This document shows, one piece after another, positions 1-7,198 of a stretch of 13,305 nucleotides of DNA. This stretch comes from an uncultured Collinsella sp. (lineage in GTDB: Bacteria > Actinomycetota > Coriobacteriia > Coriobacteriales > Coriobacteriaceae): positions 1 to 13,305 of the forward strand of contig CALBBA010000165.1 of assembly GCA_937926755.1 (NCBI GenBank), in the 5' to 3' direction. Under the pieces are notes generated by a model. It searched no databases. It worked only from the letters and a program-made list of their open reading frames with translations, and had not been told where the DNA came from. A program made the position numbers and the translations under genes. Each line of letters starts with the position of its first letter. Positions within the stretch are counted from its first letter, which is position 1.

Positions 1-572
1 TCTCCCACCGGGATATCGATGCCGTACACGCGTCCGGCAACATAGCTCATCAGCACACCGGCAACGCGATTGATGCGGTCGGTAGTGACGATCTCGCCCG
101 CCGGCGGATAATCCTCGACCGTAGCCCCATCGCGCTTGAGCTGCAGCATCAGCACGTCCAGGTCGCTTTCGAGCACGGCATGAACTTGACTGCCCGAAGC
201 CTCGAGCTCGGGATCGGACTCGACAATGCCAAACTGCTGCTCGTAGACAAAGGGGTGGGCATTGCGATCGAGCACATAGTGCGACAGCAGGCCCAGCGCA
301 AAGGCGCGACCCAGATTGGCATCGCGCGGCTGCAGGTGCGACACGCCGTCGCGCAGGCACGAGAATTGGCGCGACATGCGCGAGCGGTGCATGACCTGAG
401 CAAGCGACATGCAGTCGGAGATGCGCGGCGTGAGCATGTGGAAGAAAAACGGGTCGGGACCTTGGTTTCCCAGGATAAAGGCGATGCGCTCCTCGTCGGA
501 CGTGATAACGCCCTGCGGAAGACGGTCGATGCTTTCCTCGCCAAACAGATGATGCGTAATGAGCGCGGGCAT
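1..572 (-). CDS. Zinc-dependent phospholipase C-like protein (3' end outside window)
   Basis: The frame is open from an ATG at 572-570 to the left edge, giving 190 residues, so the C-terminus is missing. The protein begins MPALITHHLFGEES and carries the histidine/aspartate pattern of the bacterial zinc-dependent phospholipase C family (Pfam Zn_dep_PLPC): H7-H8, GPDPFFFH at 38-45, H98-x3-D102, H106-P107 and H131-x3-E135. These would be metal ligands by family analogy. Secreted clostridial enzymes of this family have a signal peptide. None is visible here, so this is probably a cytoplasmic relative, and its lipase activity and substrate are not established. The start is supported by a GAAAGGA Shine-Dalgarno about 6 bases upstream. 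It lies 91 bp downstream of the response regulator in the same direction, with no obvious terminator between them. A candidate promoter of its own is at 605-631. The family call is fairly sure; the biological role is unknown. Confidence 0.8.
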   Translation of the reverse strand, partial: MPALITHHLFGEESIDRLPQGVITSDEERIAFILGNQGPDPFFFHMLTPRISDCMSLAQVMHRSRMSRQFSCLRDGVSHLQPRDANLGRAFALGLLSHYVLDRNAHPFVYEQQFGIVESDPELEASGSQVHAVLESDLDVLMLQLKRDGATVEDYPPAGEIVTTDRINRVAGVLMSYVAGRVYGIDIPVG

Positions 573-604
573 AATAATCCTTTCGATTTCATTCGATGCA
601 ATCC

Positions 605-631
605 ATTATGCCCACCGCACAGTCATGCCAA
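605..631 (-). promoter_or_regulatory. Candidate promoter for the phospholipase C-like gene
   Basis: Reading the minus strand, TTGGCA (626-631) is followed 15 bases later by CATAAT (605-610), and the start codon lies 32 bases further on. Each hexamer is close to the sigma-70-type consensus, but the 15-bp spacer is short. With the overlapping TTTGGC as -35 the spacer is 16. This is a guess from consensus only. Confidence 0.3.
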
Positions 632-663
632 ACCTGTAACGGCAAACGATGGCACACCGACCC

Positions 664-1398
664 TTACGCTAGCCCCAAGTGCGATTTGACCTCGGCAGCG
701 CGACGACGGGACACGGGCACCGTCGAGCTCACACGGTCGAGCCTGAGCTCCATCAGGCCCGTGGAGCCGATCTCGACATTGTGCACGTCTTCCAAATTGA
801 CCAGATAGCTGCGGTGGACGCGGATAAAGCCCTCGGAGGCCAAGCGGCGCTCGAGCGAGGAAATCGACTCATTGATCAGATACGTTCCATCGGCACAGAC
901 GGCGTTGCAAAAATCGGCGCGCGCCTCAAAGTAGCAGACATCCGCCACGGGAATGAACACCTTTTTGCCCCCGCGATCCACCGTCAGGCGCAAAGGCTGG
1001 CGCGGAGCATGGACGACACGGCGAGCGCCCAGGGCAGTCTCGATCTTGTCGAGCGCCTTTGACAGGCGGGCATCCTCGACCGGTTTGACGACGTAATCGA
1101 CAGCATCGAGGTTATAGGCATCGGCCGCATACTCGGCAAATGCCGTCACAAACACCACGACCGGCGGCGTCTTTAGGTTCTGCAGCGTCTCGGCAAGCTC
1201 AATTCCCGAGCGACCGGGCATGGTAATGTCTAAAAACAGCACGTCGGGCTTGTTCGACAAAATCGACTCCACGGCCTCGGTGACATTGCCCGCCTCGGCA
1301 ATCTGACCCACACGCATATCCTTTTCCAACAGATAGCGTAGCTCAGCCCTAATTGGAGGCTCGTCATCAACCACCAAGATGTTCCATCCCTCGGACAT
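664..1398 (-). CDS. LytTR-family response regulator (LytR/AlgR type)
   Basis: This 244-residue protein has a receiver domain at about 5-122: acidic pocket D11-D12, phosphoacceptor D57 in the segment DVLFLDITMPG, T85 and K105. It is followed by a LytTR DNA-binding domain at about 135-240, with the typical FIRVHRSYLVN segment at 191-201. Such regulators bind pairs of short direct repeats through a beta-rich fold rather than a helix-turn-helix. The length is normal for the family. The start is an ATG with AGAGGGG upstream. It is encoded 40 bp downstream of the sensor kinase on the same strand, so the two almost certainly form one cognate pair. The nearest possible targets are the permease/amidohydrolase operon just upstream and the phospholipase C-like gene just downstream; this is inference from position. 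The family assignment is secure. Confidence 0.93.
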   Translation of the reverse strand: MSEGWNILVVDDEPPIRAELRYLLEKDMRVGQIAEAGNVTEAVESILSNKPDVLFLDITMPGRSGIELAETLQNLKTPPVVVFVTAFAEYAADAYNLDAVDYVVKPVEDARLSKALDKIETALGARRVVHAPRQPLRLTVDRGGKKVFIPVADVCYFEARADFCNAVCADGTYLINESISSLERRLASEGFIRVHRSYLVNLEDVHNVEIGSTGLMELRLDRVSSTVPVSRRRAAEVKSHLGLA

Positions 1399-1438
1399 AT
1401 GCGCTTCCCCTCTTTTTTTCTCTCAATCCAACCGCGCG

Positions 1439-2830
1439 CTACACCTTCATCGGCGCCGGCTCATGCGGCTCGCCGTTCAACTCAACGATGACCTGCGTTC
1501 CCACGCCCTCCTGGGACTTCACGCGCATGCCAGAATCTTCTCCGTAGAAGAAATGGATGCGCTGAAGCACGTTGAAGAGCGCCAGGCCGCAACCTCGCTT
1601 GACGGAGCCGTCGGCGGTAATGCTCTCGGGCTCCTCTCGGCGATGCTGCTCAAACAGATGCGCACAGACTTCTTCGCTCATCCCGATGCCGTCATCTTCG
1701 ACGATGATCTCCAAGCCGTCATCGGTCTCGAAAGCCCTAACACGAATAGAAAGCGGCTCGATCTCGCGCTGCGCATGCTTGATGCAGTTTTCGAGCAGCG
1801 GCTGCAAGATAAACGGCGGTACCAGGCTGTCGCGCACCTCAAAGTCGATGTCGACCGAAACGCGCAGACGGCCGTCGCCATACCGGGCCTGCATAAGATT
1901 GATATAACGAGTGCCCTGCTCCACCTCGTGCTCGAGCGTGGTGAGCGTATCGGAGTCAGAAAGCGTCTGACGGTAATAATTGGAAAAATCGATGAGCAAC
2001 GATCGCGCCTTGTCGGGCTCGGTTCGAACGAGCGACACGATCGTGCTAATGGTATTGAATAGAAAATGCGGATCGACCTGCGACTGCAGGGCGCGAAGCT
2101 CAACGCGGGCTGTGAGCTCGTCCTGGCGCTCGAGCTCAAAGCTGGCGAGCTGCGTGGAAATTAGGTCGGCAAAACCCGAGGCAAGGGCCGTCTGGCGCAT
2201 ATCGATGCTGCTCAGGCGAGGGTAATACAGCTCGAGTGTGCCCACGCAATGCCCGCGCACGGTAAGCGGCGCGACGATGCCGGCGCGCAGGCGGGGAAAA
2301 TAGCCGCCCGTCTCATTGGAGGTGTCACGCGAAAACACGCTCTGCTCGCCCGTCTCAATCACACTGAGCGTGGTCTTGAGCACGACCGGGGTGCCGGCGG
2401 GGCACTTTGCCGAGTCCTCGCCCCAGCTTGCCAACACCTGCTTGCCGTCGGTAAAGCAGATGGCAGAGGCGATGGTCTCGGACAGGATGATTTTAGAGGC
2501 GCCCAGGGTCGCTTCGGGCGTAAGGCCGCGCGACGTGTAGGCGAATATTTTTGATGCGATGGCGAGCGTACGGTCGGTTGCGCTCGATGTGAGGTCGTCG
2601 GGGACCACAAAGACATACGAGAAAAAGAAGCACAGCATGACCATGCCGGCAATAACGACAACGCCCGGAACGGGATTGGGATTATCGGTTAAATCCCAGA
2701 TAAGCAGCAGGATAAGCGCCGGAACGACAACACCGAGCAGGATGGCCTGGACCACATGCTGGGCCGTACGAAAGACCTTGGTAGAGTTGTAGCTCTTGCC
2801 CAGAATCAGCCTGTTTAAATCCACCGTCAT
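1439..2830 (-). CDS. Sensor histidine kinase, LytS-like, with GAF domain
   Basis: This 463-residue protein has two predicted membrane segments at about 27-46 and 55-76, a GAF-like domain at about 85-225, a His_kinase (PF06580) region with phosphoacceptor H255 in QVDPHFLFN, and an ATPase domain with N-box LLENCIKHA (345-353), DDGIGM (379-384) and GCGLAL (413-418). Classical LytS has a five-helix N-terminal sensor; here there is only a short hairpin anchor plus cytoplasmic GAF, so a soluble intracellular ligand or redox cue is plausible. It precedes its response regulator by 40 bp. At the annotated ATG the AAAAGGGG Shine-Dalgarno touches the start codon with no spacer. A GTG two codons later (2824-2822) would have a normal 6-base spacing and may be the true start. 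The kinase call is secure; the signal is unknown. Confidence 0.92.
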   Translation of the reverse strand: MTVDLNRLILGKSYNSTKVFRTAQHVVQAILLGVVVPALILLLIWDLTDNPNPVPGVVVIAGMVMLCFFFSYVFVVPDDLTSSATDRTLAIASKIFAYTSRGLTPEATLGASKIILSETIASAICFTDGKQVLASWGEDSAKCPAGTPVVLKTTLSVIETGEQSVFSRDTSNETGGYFPRLRAGIVAPLTVRGHCVGTLELYYPRLSSIDMRQTALASGFADLISTQLASFELERQDELTARVELRALQSQVDPHFLFNTISTIVSLVRTEPDKARSLLIDFSNYYRQTLSDSDTLTTLEHEVEQGTRYINLMQARYGDGRLRVSVDIDFEVRDSLVPPFILQPLLENCIKHAQREIEPLSIRVRAFETDDGLEIIVEDDGIGMSEEVCAHLFEQHRREEPESITADGSVKRGCGLALFNVLQRIHFFYGEDSGMRVKSQEGVGTQVIVELNGEPHEPAPMKV

Positions 2831-2861
2831 CCCCTTTTATCTATCGCACCCATAGCAATAA

Positions 2862-2883
2862 AGAGGGCCGCAAGCGACCCTCT
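2862..2883 (-). terminator. Weak intrinsic terminator after the amidohydrolase gene
   Basis: On the minus strand AGAGGGTCGC is followed after TT by GCGGCCCTCT, a 10-bp arm pair with one mismatch. The next bases, TTATTGCT, make a broken U-tract. The hairpin lies 59 bp beyond the amidohydrolase stop codon and 31 bp before the sensor kinase start. The poor U-tract suggests partial read-through into the two-component genes. Confidence 0.6.
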
Positions 2884-2941
2884 CCATTGCATTATGCAAT
2901 CAAATACTGTGTTTTACATCCAGTCGTCGATGAACGGTAGT

Positions 2942-4219
2942 TTAGGCGCTGTATTTGTTGGCCTCGCCAAAGGTGCCCGCCTCGACGATCCAGCCGTCCT
3001 TCATGATGACGTCCATGTTGTCGGTGTTGAGCACGTGGATGTCGGCGGCGACGTCACCGTTGACAACCAGCAGGTCGGCGCACTTGCCGGCCTCGATAGA
3101 ACCGGTCTCGTCCTCGATGTGGCACATCTTGGCACCGTTGAGGGTGGCGCAGGTGATGGTCTCGACCGGGGTGAAGCCGATCTTGTCGACGAACTCGTAC
3201 ATCTCCTCGATGGAGCAGGTGCCGTACGGGGTGACGAAGGAGAAGGAGTCGGAGCCGATCGTCATGACGACGCCACGCTTCTTGGCCTCGCGCAGGCAGT
3301 CGTAGTTGCGCTGCAGCTCCTTCTCGACCAGGGTGCCCTCGTACTTGTCGTGCAGCTCGGGGACGTAGACGGGCGGATAGGTGGCGTACCAGGTGGGCAG
3401 GAAGGCGATCGTCGGGGTGAAGAAGGTGCCCTGCTCGGCCATGAGGTCCATGGTGCGCTCATCGATATCGAAGCCGTGAATCAGCTGCTCGCAGCCAAAG
3501 CGAACGGAATCGTAGGCAGCGGCGTGGTTGTTGTAGCAGTGGCTCCACACGGGGATGCCGACCATCTTTGCCTCGTCGACCACGGCCTGGATCTCCTCGG
3601 AGCAGTAGTGCTGGTCGCGACCGGAGTCCCAGCGCCAGATGCCGCCACCGGTAGCCCAGATCTTGATGGCATCGGGGTTCTCGCGCAGGCGACGACGGAC
3701 GGCCTTGCGCAGATCCCAAGGACCGTCGACCTGGTCGCCCCAGGGATGGGATTCCTTGTTGAGCTCCTGGGTGCAGTGGTGAGAGTCACCGTGGCCGGCA
3801 ACGCGGCAGAAACCGAGGCCGGTGGCCAGAACGCGCGGGCCCTTAAAGACGCCCTTGTCGATGCAGTCGCGAATCTGGATACCAAAGCGGCCGATCTCGC
3901 AGACGGTGGTGAGGCCGTGGGTGAGGCAGTCGTAGGCCTGCTTGACGGCGACGGCCTGCTTCTCGAGGAGCGGCTGCATGACCCAATCGGTGTCATCGTC
4001 GGTCAGGTTGCCCGAGAAGTGCAGGTGGGTGTCGATCAGGCCGGGAAGGACAGTCTTGCCAGCGGCGTCGATAACCTCAACGCCCTCGGGAAGGTCCTGC
4101 ATGGCGCCGGCGTACTCGATCTTGCCGTTATCGTCGACGAGAACGAGGGAGTTCTCGACCGGCTCGGCACCGGTACCGTCGATGAGCTTGCCGCCAACGA
4201 TTGCATACTTAGTGGACAT
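2942..4219 (-). CDS. Metal-dependent amidohydrolase (COG1228 type)
   Basis: This 425-residue enzyme of the amidohydrolase superfamily has a short N-terminal beta-sandwich (IVGGKLIDGTG at 7-17), a TIM-barrel, and a C-terminal return to the sandwich (GSIEAGKCADLLVVNGD at 373-389). Metal-site residues are recognisable: H65 and H67 in DTHLHFSG, K186 in the segment IKIWATGG (likely the carboxylated bridging lysine), H227, H248 and D324 in GSDSF. This set fits the binuclear COG1228 group, whose characterised members include imidazolonepropionase-like enzymes and Xaa-Pro, Xaa-Arg or Xaa-Lys dipeptidases. There is no signal peptide, so it acts in the cytoplasm. The start has a perfect AAGGAGGA Shine-Dalgarno. 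It follows the APC permease after a 132-bp gap, suggesting that the permease imports its substrate. Codon use is strongly biased toward C/G-ending codons, suggesting high expression. The exact substrate cannot be read from the sequence. Confidence 0.88.
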   Translation of the reverse strand: MSTKYAIVGGKLIDGTGAEPVENSLVLVDDNGKIEYAGAMQDLPEGVEVIDAAGKTVLPGLIDTHLHFSGNLTDDDTDWVMQPLLEKQAVAVKQAYDCLTHGLTTVCEIGRFGIQIRDCIDKGVFKGPRVLATGLGFCRVAGHGDSHHCTQELNKESHPWGDQVDGPWDLRKAVRRRLRENPDAIKIWATGGGIWRWDSGRDQHYCSEEIQAVVDEAKMVGIPVWSHCYNNHAAAYDSVRFGCEQLIHGFDIDERTMDLMAEQGTFFTPTIAFLPTWYATYPPVYVPELHDKYEGTLVEKELQRNYDCLREAKKRGVVMTIGSDSFSFVTPYGTCSIEEMYEFVDKIGFTPVETITCATLNGAKMCHIEDETGSIEAGKCADLLVVNGDVAADIHVLNTDNMDVIMKDGWIVEAGTFGEANKYSA

Positions 4220-4250
4220 GGTTCCTCCTTATGGATCCATATATGTGGGC

Positions 4251-4274
4251 GAGGCCGTGTTGGGTCGCGGCCTC
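4251..4274 (-). other. Inverted repeat upstream of the amidohydrolase gene
   Basis: GAGGCCG (4251-4257) pairs with CGGCCTC (4268-4274), a perfect 7-bp stem with a 10-base loop. It is placed 31 bp upstream of the amidohydrolase start codon and followed by the palindrome ATGGATCCAT (4231-4240). It may be an mRNA structure in the operon leader or an operator; the role is unknown. Confidence 0.4.
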
Positions 4275-4295
4275 ACAAAGCTACCCAAGTGATGC

Positions 4296-4338
4296 CGGGT
4301 TCGGTGCGCGGGAGAGAGGGCACCGCGCACCCGATCCG
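4296..4338 (-). other. Long hairpin between permease and amidohydrolase genes
   Basis: A perfect 8-bp stem, GTGCGCGG (4304-4311) with CCGCGCAC (4323-4330), encloses an 11-base loop. It extends outward with few mismatches and wobble pairs to 4296 and 4338. It lies 13 bp beyond the permease stop codon. No U-tract follows on the minus strand, so it is not a standard intrinsic terminator. An intercistronic stabilising or processing hairpin that sets unequal expression of the two genes is a reasonable guess. Confidence 0.5.
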
Positions 4339-4351
4339 CCCCGGCTAGGCG

Positions 4352-5803
4352 TTACTTTTTGCGGGAATTGGTGAAAGCCATGAGGGCCAGGCCAATAGCC
4401 AACCAGCCGATCACGATGCTCCACTCCACCATGTTGAGGGAGGCGGGAGAGAACGGAATCACGAGCAGGCCGATGATGATGGCGCAGGCAGCGATAGCGA
4501 GGCCGATGCCAAACTTGCCGCCGGGCACCTCGTAGGGACGAGGCAGGTCGGGCTCGGTGAAGCGCATGCGCAGGCAGGCGAGGGCGACCATACCGCAGGA
4601 GAAGATGAAGGCGAGAGCCGACACGTTGGTCAGAGGGATGAGCATGTTCTTGCCCAGGAACGGACCGATGACGGTGATAACGCCCAGAACGACGCAGGCG
4701 AGCTTGGGAGCGCCGGACTTGGGGTCGACCTCGGCGAATTTCTCGGGCAGCTGGCCCTTGCGGCCCATGGCGAGCATGATGCGGCTCGTGGCGCCGTAGA
4801 AGGAGTTCATCGGGCCCATGGGTCCAAGCGTGGCGATGACGAGCATGGCCAGGTACAGGAGCATGTTGATGCCCTTGAGGCAGGCAAGCGCGGGAACCGG
4901 GCTCTTAACAAACTCATGCCAGTCGAGGATGGTGCCGAACGAGTAGATGCAGACCATGTAGAAGCCGCCGGCGGCCAGCAGGGCCAGGGAGATGATCTTG
5001 CCGAACTTGTTCCAGTTGAGGCCCTCGGCTGCTTCCTCAGCCTGCTGAGGAATGGTGTCGAAACCGGCGTAGAAGAACGGGGTCAGAACCAGGACCGACA
5101 CGATGCCGGCGAACAGGCTGGCGCCCTCGGTAGCGGCCTTGCCGCCGCCAGCGCCGGTGACCTGGGAGAACACGGGCATGGCGTTGTCCGGCGAGCCGGT
5201 GAACAGCGAGACGCCCATGGCGAGCAGCATGCCGCAGAGCAGGGCCTTGGTCAGGAAGGCCTGGAGCTTGGCGGCCGAGCTGGCACCGCGGAAGTTGAGG
5301 AAGATGACGTAGGCTGCAAAGCCGAGCGCGATCAGCGTCGGGAACAGGTAAACGTCGGCGCCCAGGATGGTGTAGAGCTTGACGGCGCGCAGCCACTCAA
5401 GACCGGGCAGGCTGCCGAACATCTCGGACACGAGGGTCGAGATGGCGATGGCCTCCCACGGGCACAGGATACCGTTGCCCAGAGCCAAAAGCCATCCGGT
5501 GATGTAGCTCAGCGTACGGCCAAAGCTACGATCAACATACTCGACGATGCCGCCCGAGATGGGGATAGCAGCCGTGAGCTCGCCGAAAACAGCTCCGACG
5601 GGCACGAGGAAGATTGCACCCAAGAGGAATGCGATCATAGCGGGAACGGGACCGCCGCCCACGACCATCCAGTCGCCGACCTGCAGAACCCAACCGGTAC
5701 CGATGATGGCCCCGAAACCGATGGTGAAGAAGTTCCAGAGCGAAAGCGTTTTCTTCATGCCGCCGTTATCCTCGACTGCAACTTCTGCGTTCTTGTCCGC
5801 CAT
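4352..5803 (-). CDS. APC-superfamily amino acid/amine permease
   Basis: This 483-residue integral membrane protein has about 12 hydrophobic segments, a usual length for the amino acid-polyamine-organocation family. Segment 1 holds the glycine-rich GAIIGTGW (31-38) that contacts substrate in APC carriers. The loop FFYAGFDTIPQQAEE (243-257) and the ATSRIMLAMGRKGQLP segment (338-353) are further family signatures. The ATG at 5803-5801 is chosen because GGAGGGG lies 6 bases upstream; an in-frame ATG 13 codons earlier (5842) has no such site and adds a charged tail. The gene is first in a probable operon with the amidohydrolase and shares its biased, C/G-ending codon use. The substrate is probably an amino acid, a small peptide-like amide or an amine that the amidohydrolase then hydrolyses. 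This is inference from position; subfamily and substrate are not determined. Confidence 0.9.
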   Translation of the reverse strand: MADKNAEVAVEDNGGMKKTLSLWNFFTIGFGAIIGTGWVLQVGDWMVVGGGPVPAMIAFLLGAIFLVPVGAVFGELTAAIPISGGIVEYVDRSFGRTLSYITGWLLALGNGILCPWEAIAISTLVSEMFGSLPGLEWLRAVKLYTILGADVYLFPTLIALGFAAYVIFLNFRGASSAAKLQAFLTKALLCGMLLAMGVSLFTGSPDNAMPVFSQVTGAGGGKAATEGASLFAGIVSVLVLTPFFYAGFDTIPQQAEEAAEGLNWNKFGKIISLALLAAGGFYMVCIYSFGTILDWHEFVKSPVPALACLKGINMLLYLAMLVIATLGPMGPMNSFYGATSRIMLAMGRKGQLPEKFAEVDPKSGAPKLACVVLGVITVIGPFLGKNMLIPLTNVSALAFIFSCGMVALACLRMRFTEPDLPRPYEVPGGKFGIGLAIAACAIIIGLLVIPFSPASLNMVEWSIVIGWLAIGLALMAFTNSRKK

Positions 5804-6163
5804 TGTTCCCCTCCTTTCCTTTTTGACGCCCCTTGACGTCACCCCTTGCGCGGTCTGTTTTGCCGCGCTCTTTTATTTCGTGGCTTTAAGATACGGCCTT
5901 GGCGCAGCAGCTCCGCTTGTAGCTCGACCGAAGGCAGAACTGCAAAACGAGCGGCGTCGTTTTTGGGACGAACGGCACGGTTTGCCGCTCATTGTTGCCG
6001 CCCGTCCGACGGGCGTACGCTCATCGGACGCATATTGAGATGCTTTTGAGGCCGTGCGTTTTGCGCCTTTCGTACCGTTTACCGAGCTTTTGACGCGCAG
6101 GCCCATTTGTTGCACATCTTTTTTGTAGGATAGACGGGTTATACATGAGACAAGGCGGTACGA
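5804..6163. other. Divergent intergenic region rich in inverted repeats
   Basis: This 360-bp gap separates the minus-strand permease from the plus-strand C39-like gene and must hold both promoters. I see no convincing -35/-10 pair. It contains several perfect inverted repeats: GCGCGG/CCGCGC (5848-5853 with 5863-5868), GAGCGGC/GCCGCTC (5949-5955 with 5984-5990) and CGCCCGT/ACGGGCG with a 3-base loop (5999-6015). None is followed by a clear U-tract. Open frames here have no Shine-Dalgarno or recognisable domain. A structured leader or small RNA is possible but unproven. Confidence 0.45.
5821..5841 (-). promoter_or_regulatory. Palindrome and direct repeat in the permease leader
   Basis: Just upstream of the permease Shine-Dalgarno lies the perfect palindrome TGACGTCA (5834-5841). 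On the minus strand the motif ACGTCA is repeated as GCGTCA exactly 10 bases later, one helical turn. The placement suits an operator or a leader element. It could be a regulator site, but the repeat does not closely match the LytTR site pattern known from other bacteria. Confidence 0.35.
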
Positions 6164-7198
6164 ATGGCATACGGATACAACGACGGTGATCAACGGCGAC
6201 AAAGCGTTCGCCTTGCTGGCCGTACCACGCCGACGCCCAGAAGTGCCACGAGCAGCAATCCGCAACGTCCTCAAGAGCAACCCAGGCCTTCGTCTCGGCA
6301 GCAGACAAGCAGAACACGGCAGAGTGGCCGTCCGAGCACGGGCACAAGTGCGCAGCAAGATAACCGCTTGGGTGCGCGCACTCGACAGCGTCAGGCCGAG
6401 GTTCCGCAACTGCGCCGCAACGGCGCACGTCAGTCCGGCATCCATATCAACCGCTTCTTTTCGCATCCCCAAGGCGGACGCGACGGCAAGCCTTACCGCT
6501 CGACATCGCACGTGAATGCCCCCGCCCTGCCGGCCCGTCGACTTCGCCTCGCACTGTGCTCTATCCTCACCTGTCTGGTCTTTGTGCTTATAAGCTCCTG
6601 TATGTCCCATGGCTCGGCCGGTCTCGAGCCCACCGCCGAGGACAAGCTGCTCAAGGCCCCCGTCGCGCCCGGTTATTCTTTCGCCTTTTCGACCCCGCGC
6701 TCGCAATGGCAAGCCGGCACGATGCCCCATATCTATCAGATCGACCCTGCATGGTCGGAGCTGCCTTACGCCGGCGGTACCATCCGCCAAAATGCTTGCG
6801 GGCCTACGTGCCTCACCATGGTCTATATCTTTAAGACGGGACGCACCGATATGACTCCCGTCGATATGTGCGCGCTTTCCGAGGCAGGCAATTACGCCCC
6901 CACCGGTGCAACCGAATGGTCGTTTATGACGAGCGGTGCGTGGCAGTTGGGACTTAACGGAACGGAGCTTCATAACGATCGCGACTCGATGACTCAGGCG
7001 CTGCGTTCGGGAGCGCCCGTCATCGCCGCCGTTCGGCCGGGCACCTTTACCAACGTGGGCCACTACATTGTACTTTACGGTATTGACGACGCCGACCAGA
7101 TTGAAGTCTTCGATCCCAACTCGGCCAGCCGCAGCGCCCGACGCTGGGGCGTCGTAGAGGTCCTCAACGAAGTCGAAGCCATGTGGGCCTACTACTAG
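6164..7198 (+). CDS. Membrane-anchored C39-like cysteine peptidase family protein
   Basis: This 344-residue protein has three parts. Residues 1-125 are low-complexity and very basic, rich in R, Q, S, T and P and probably disordered. A single hydrophobic segment at about 127-146 follows an arginine-rich flank (ARRLRLA), giving a predicted N-in, C-out topology. The rest is a C39-like (Peptidase_C39_2) domain: Q209-x2-C212 in RQNACGPTCLTMV, G299-H300 in GHYIVLYGIDD, and D317 with N319 in FDPNS. Cysteine, histidine and aspartate/asparagine match the papain-like triad, and Q209 the oxyanion position, so it may be active outside the cell. No ABC-transporter partner is nearby, so it is not a typical bacteriocin-export C39. 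It is the only clear plus-strand gene and appears monocistronic. AAGGCGG lies upstream of the start; no other methionine codon occurs before residue 147. The target is unknown. Confidence 0.85.
   Translation: MAYGYNDGDQRRQSVRLAGRTTPTPRSATSSNPQRPQEQPRPSSRQQTSRTRQSGRPSTGTSAQQDNRLGARTRQRQAEVPQLRRNGARQSGIHINRFFSHPQGGRDGKPYRSTSHVNAPALPARRLRLALCSILTCLVFVLISSCMSHGSAGLEPTAEDKLLKAPVAPGYSFAFSTPRSQWQAGTMPHIYQIDPAWSELPYAGGTIRQNACGPTCLTMVYIFKTGRTDMTPVDMCALSEAGNYAPTGATEWSFMTSGAWQLGLNGTELHNDRDSMTQALRSGAPVIAAVRPGTFTNVGHYIVLYGIDDADQIEVFDPNSASRSARRWGVVEVLNEVEAMWAYY

Noticed and set aside
180..689. A 169-codon plus-strand frame at the left end
   Set aside because: The overlapping minus-strand frame has the zinc phospholipase C motif set and a good Shine-Dalgarno; the plus frame looks like its shadow.
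2894..4348. A 484-codon open frame on the plus strand, antisense to the amidohydrolase
   Set aside because: Its length follows from the strong C/G third-position bias of the gene opposite. The translation is Val/Asp/Gly/Leu-rich with no domain, and the minus-strand frame has complete catalytic motifs and a perfect Shine-Dalgarno.
6090..6131. Promoter for the C39-like gene using TTGACG (6090-6095) or TTGTTG (6107-6112)
   Set aside because: No -10 hexamer with acceptable match lies 16-18 bases downstream of either; too weak to annotate.
5873..7063. A 396-codon minus-strand open frame across the C39-like gene
   Set aside because: It is arginine- and glycine-rich with no recognisable domain, and covers a region where the plus strand has a clear membrane segment and C39 motifs.
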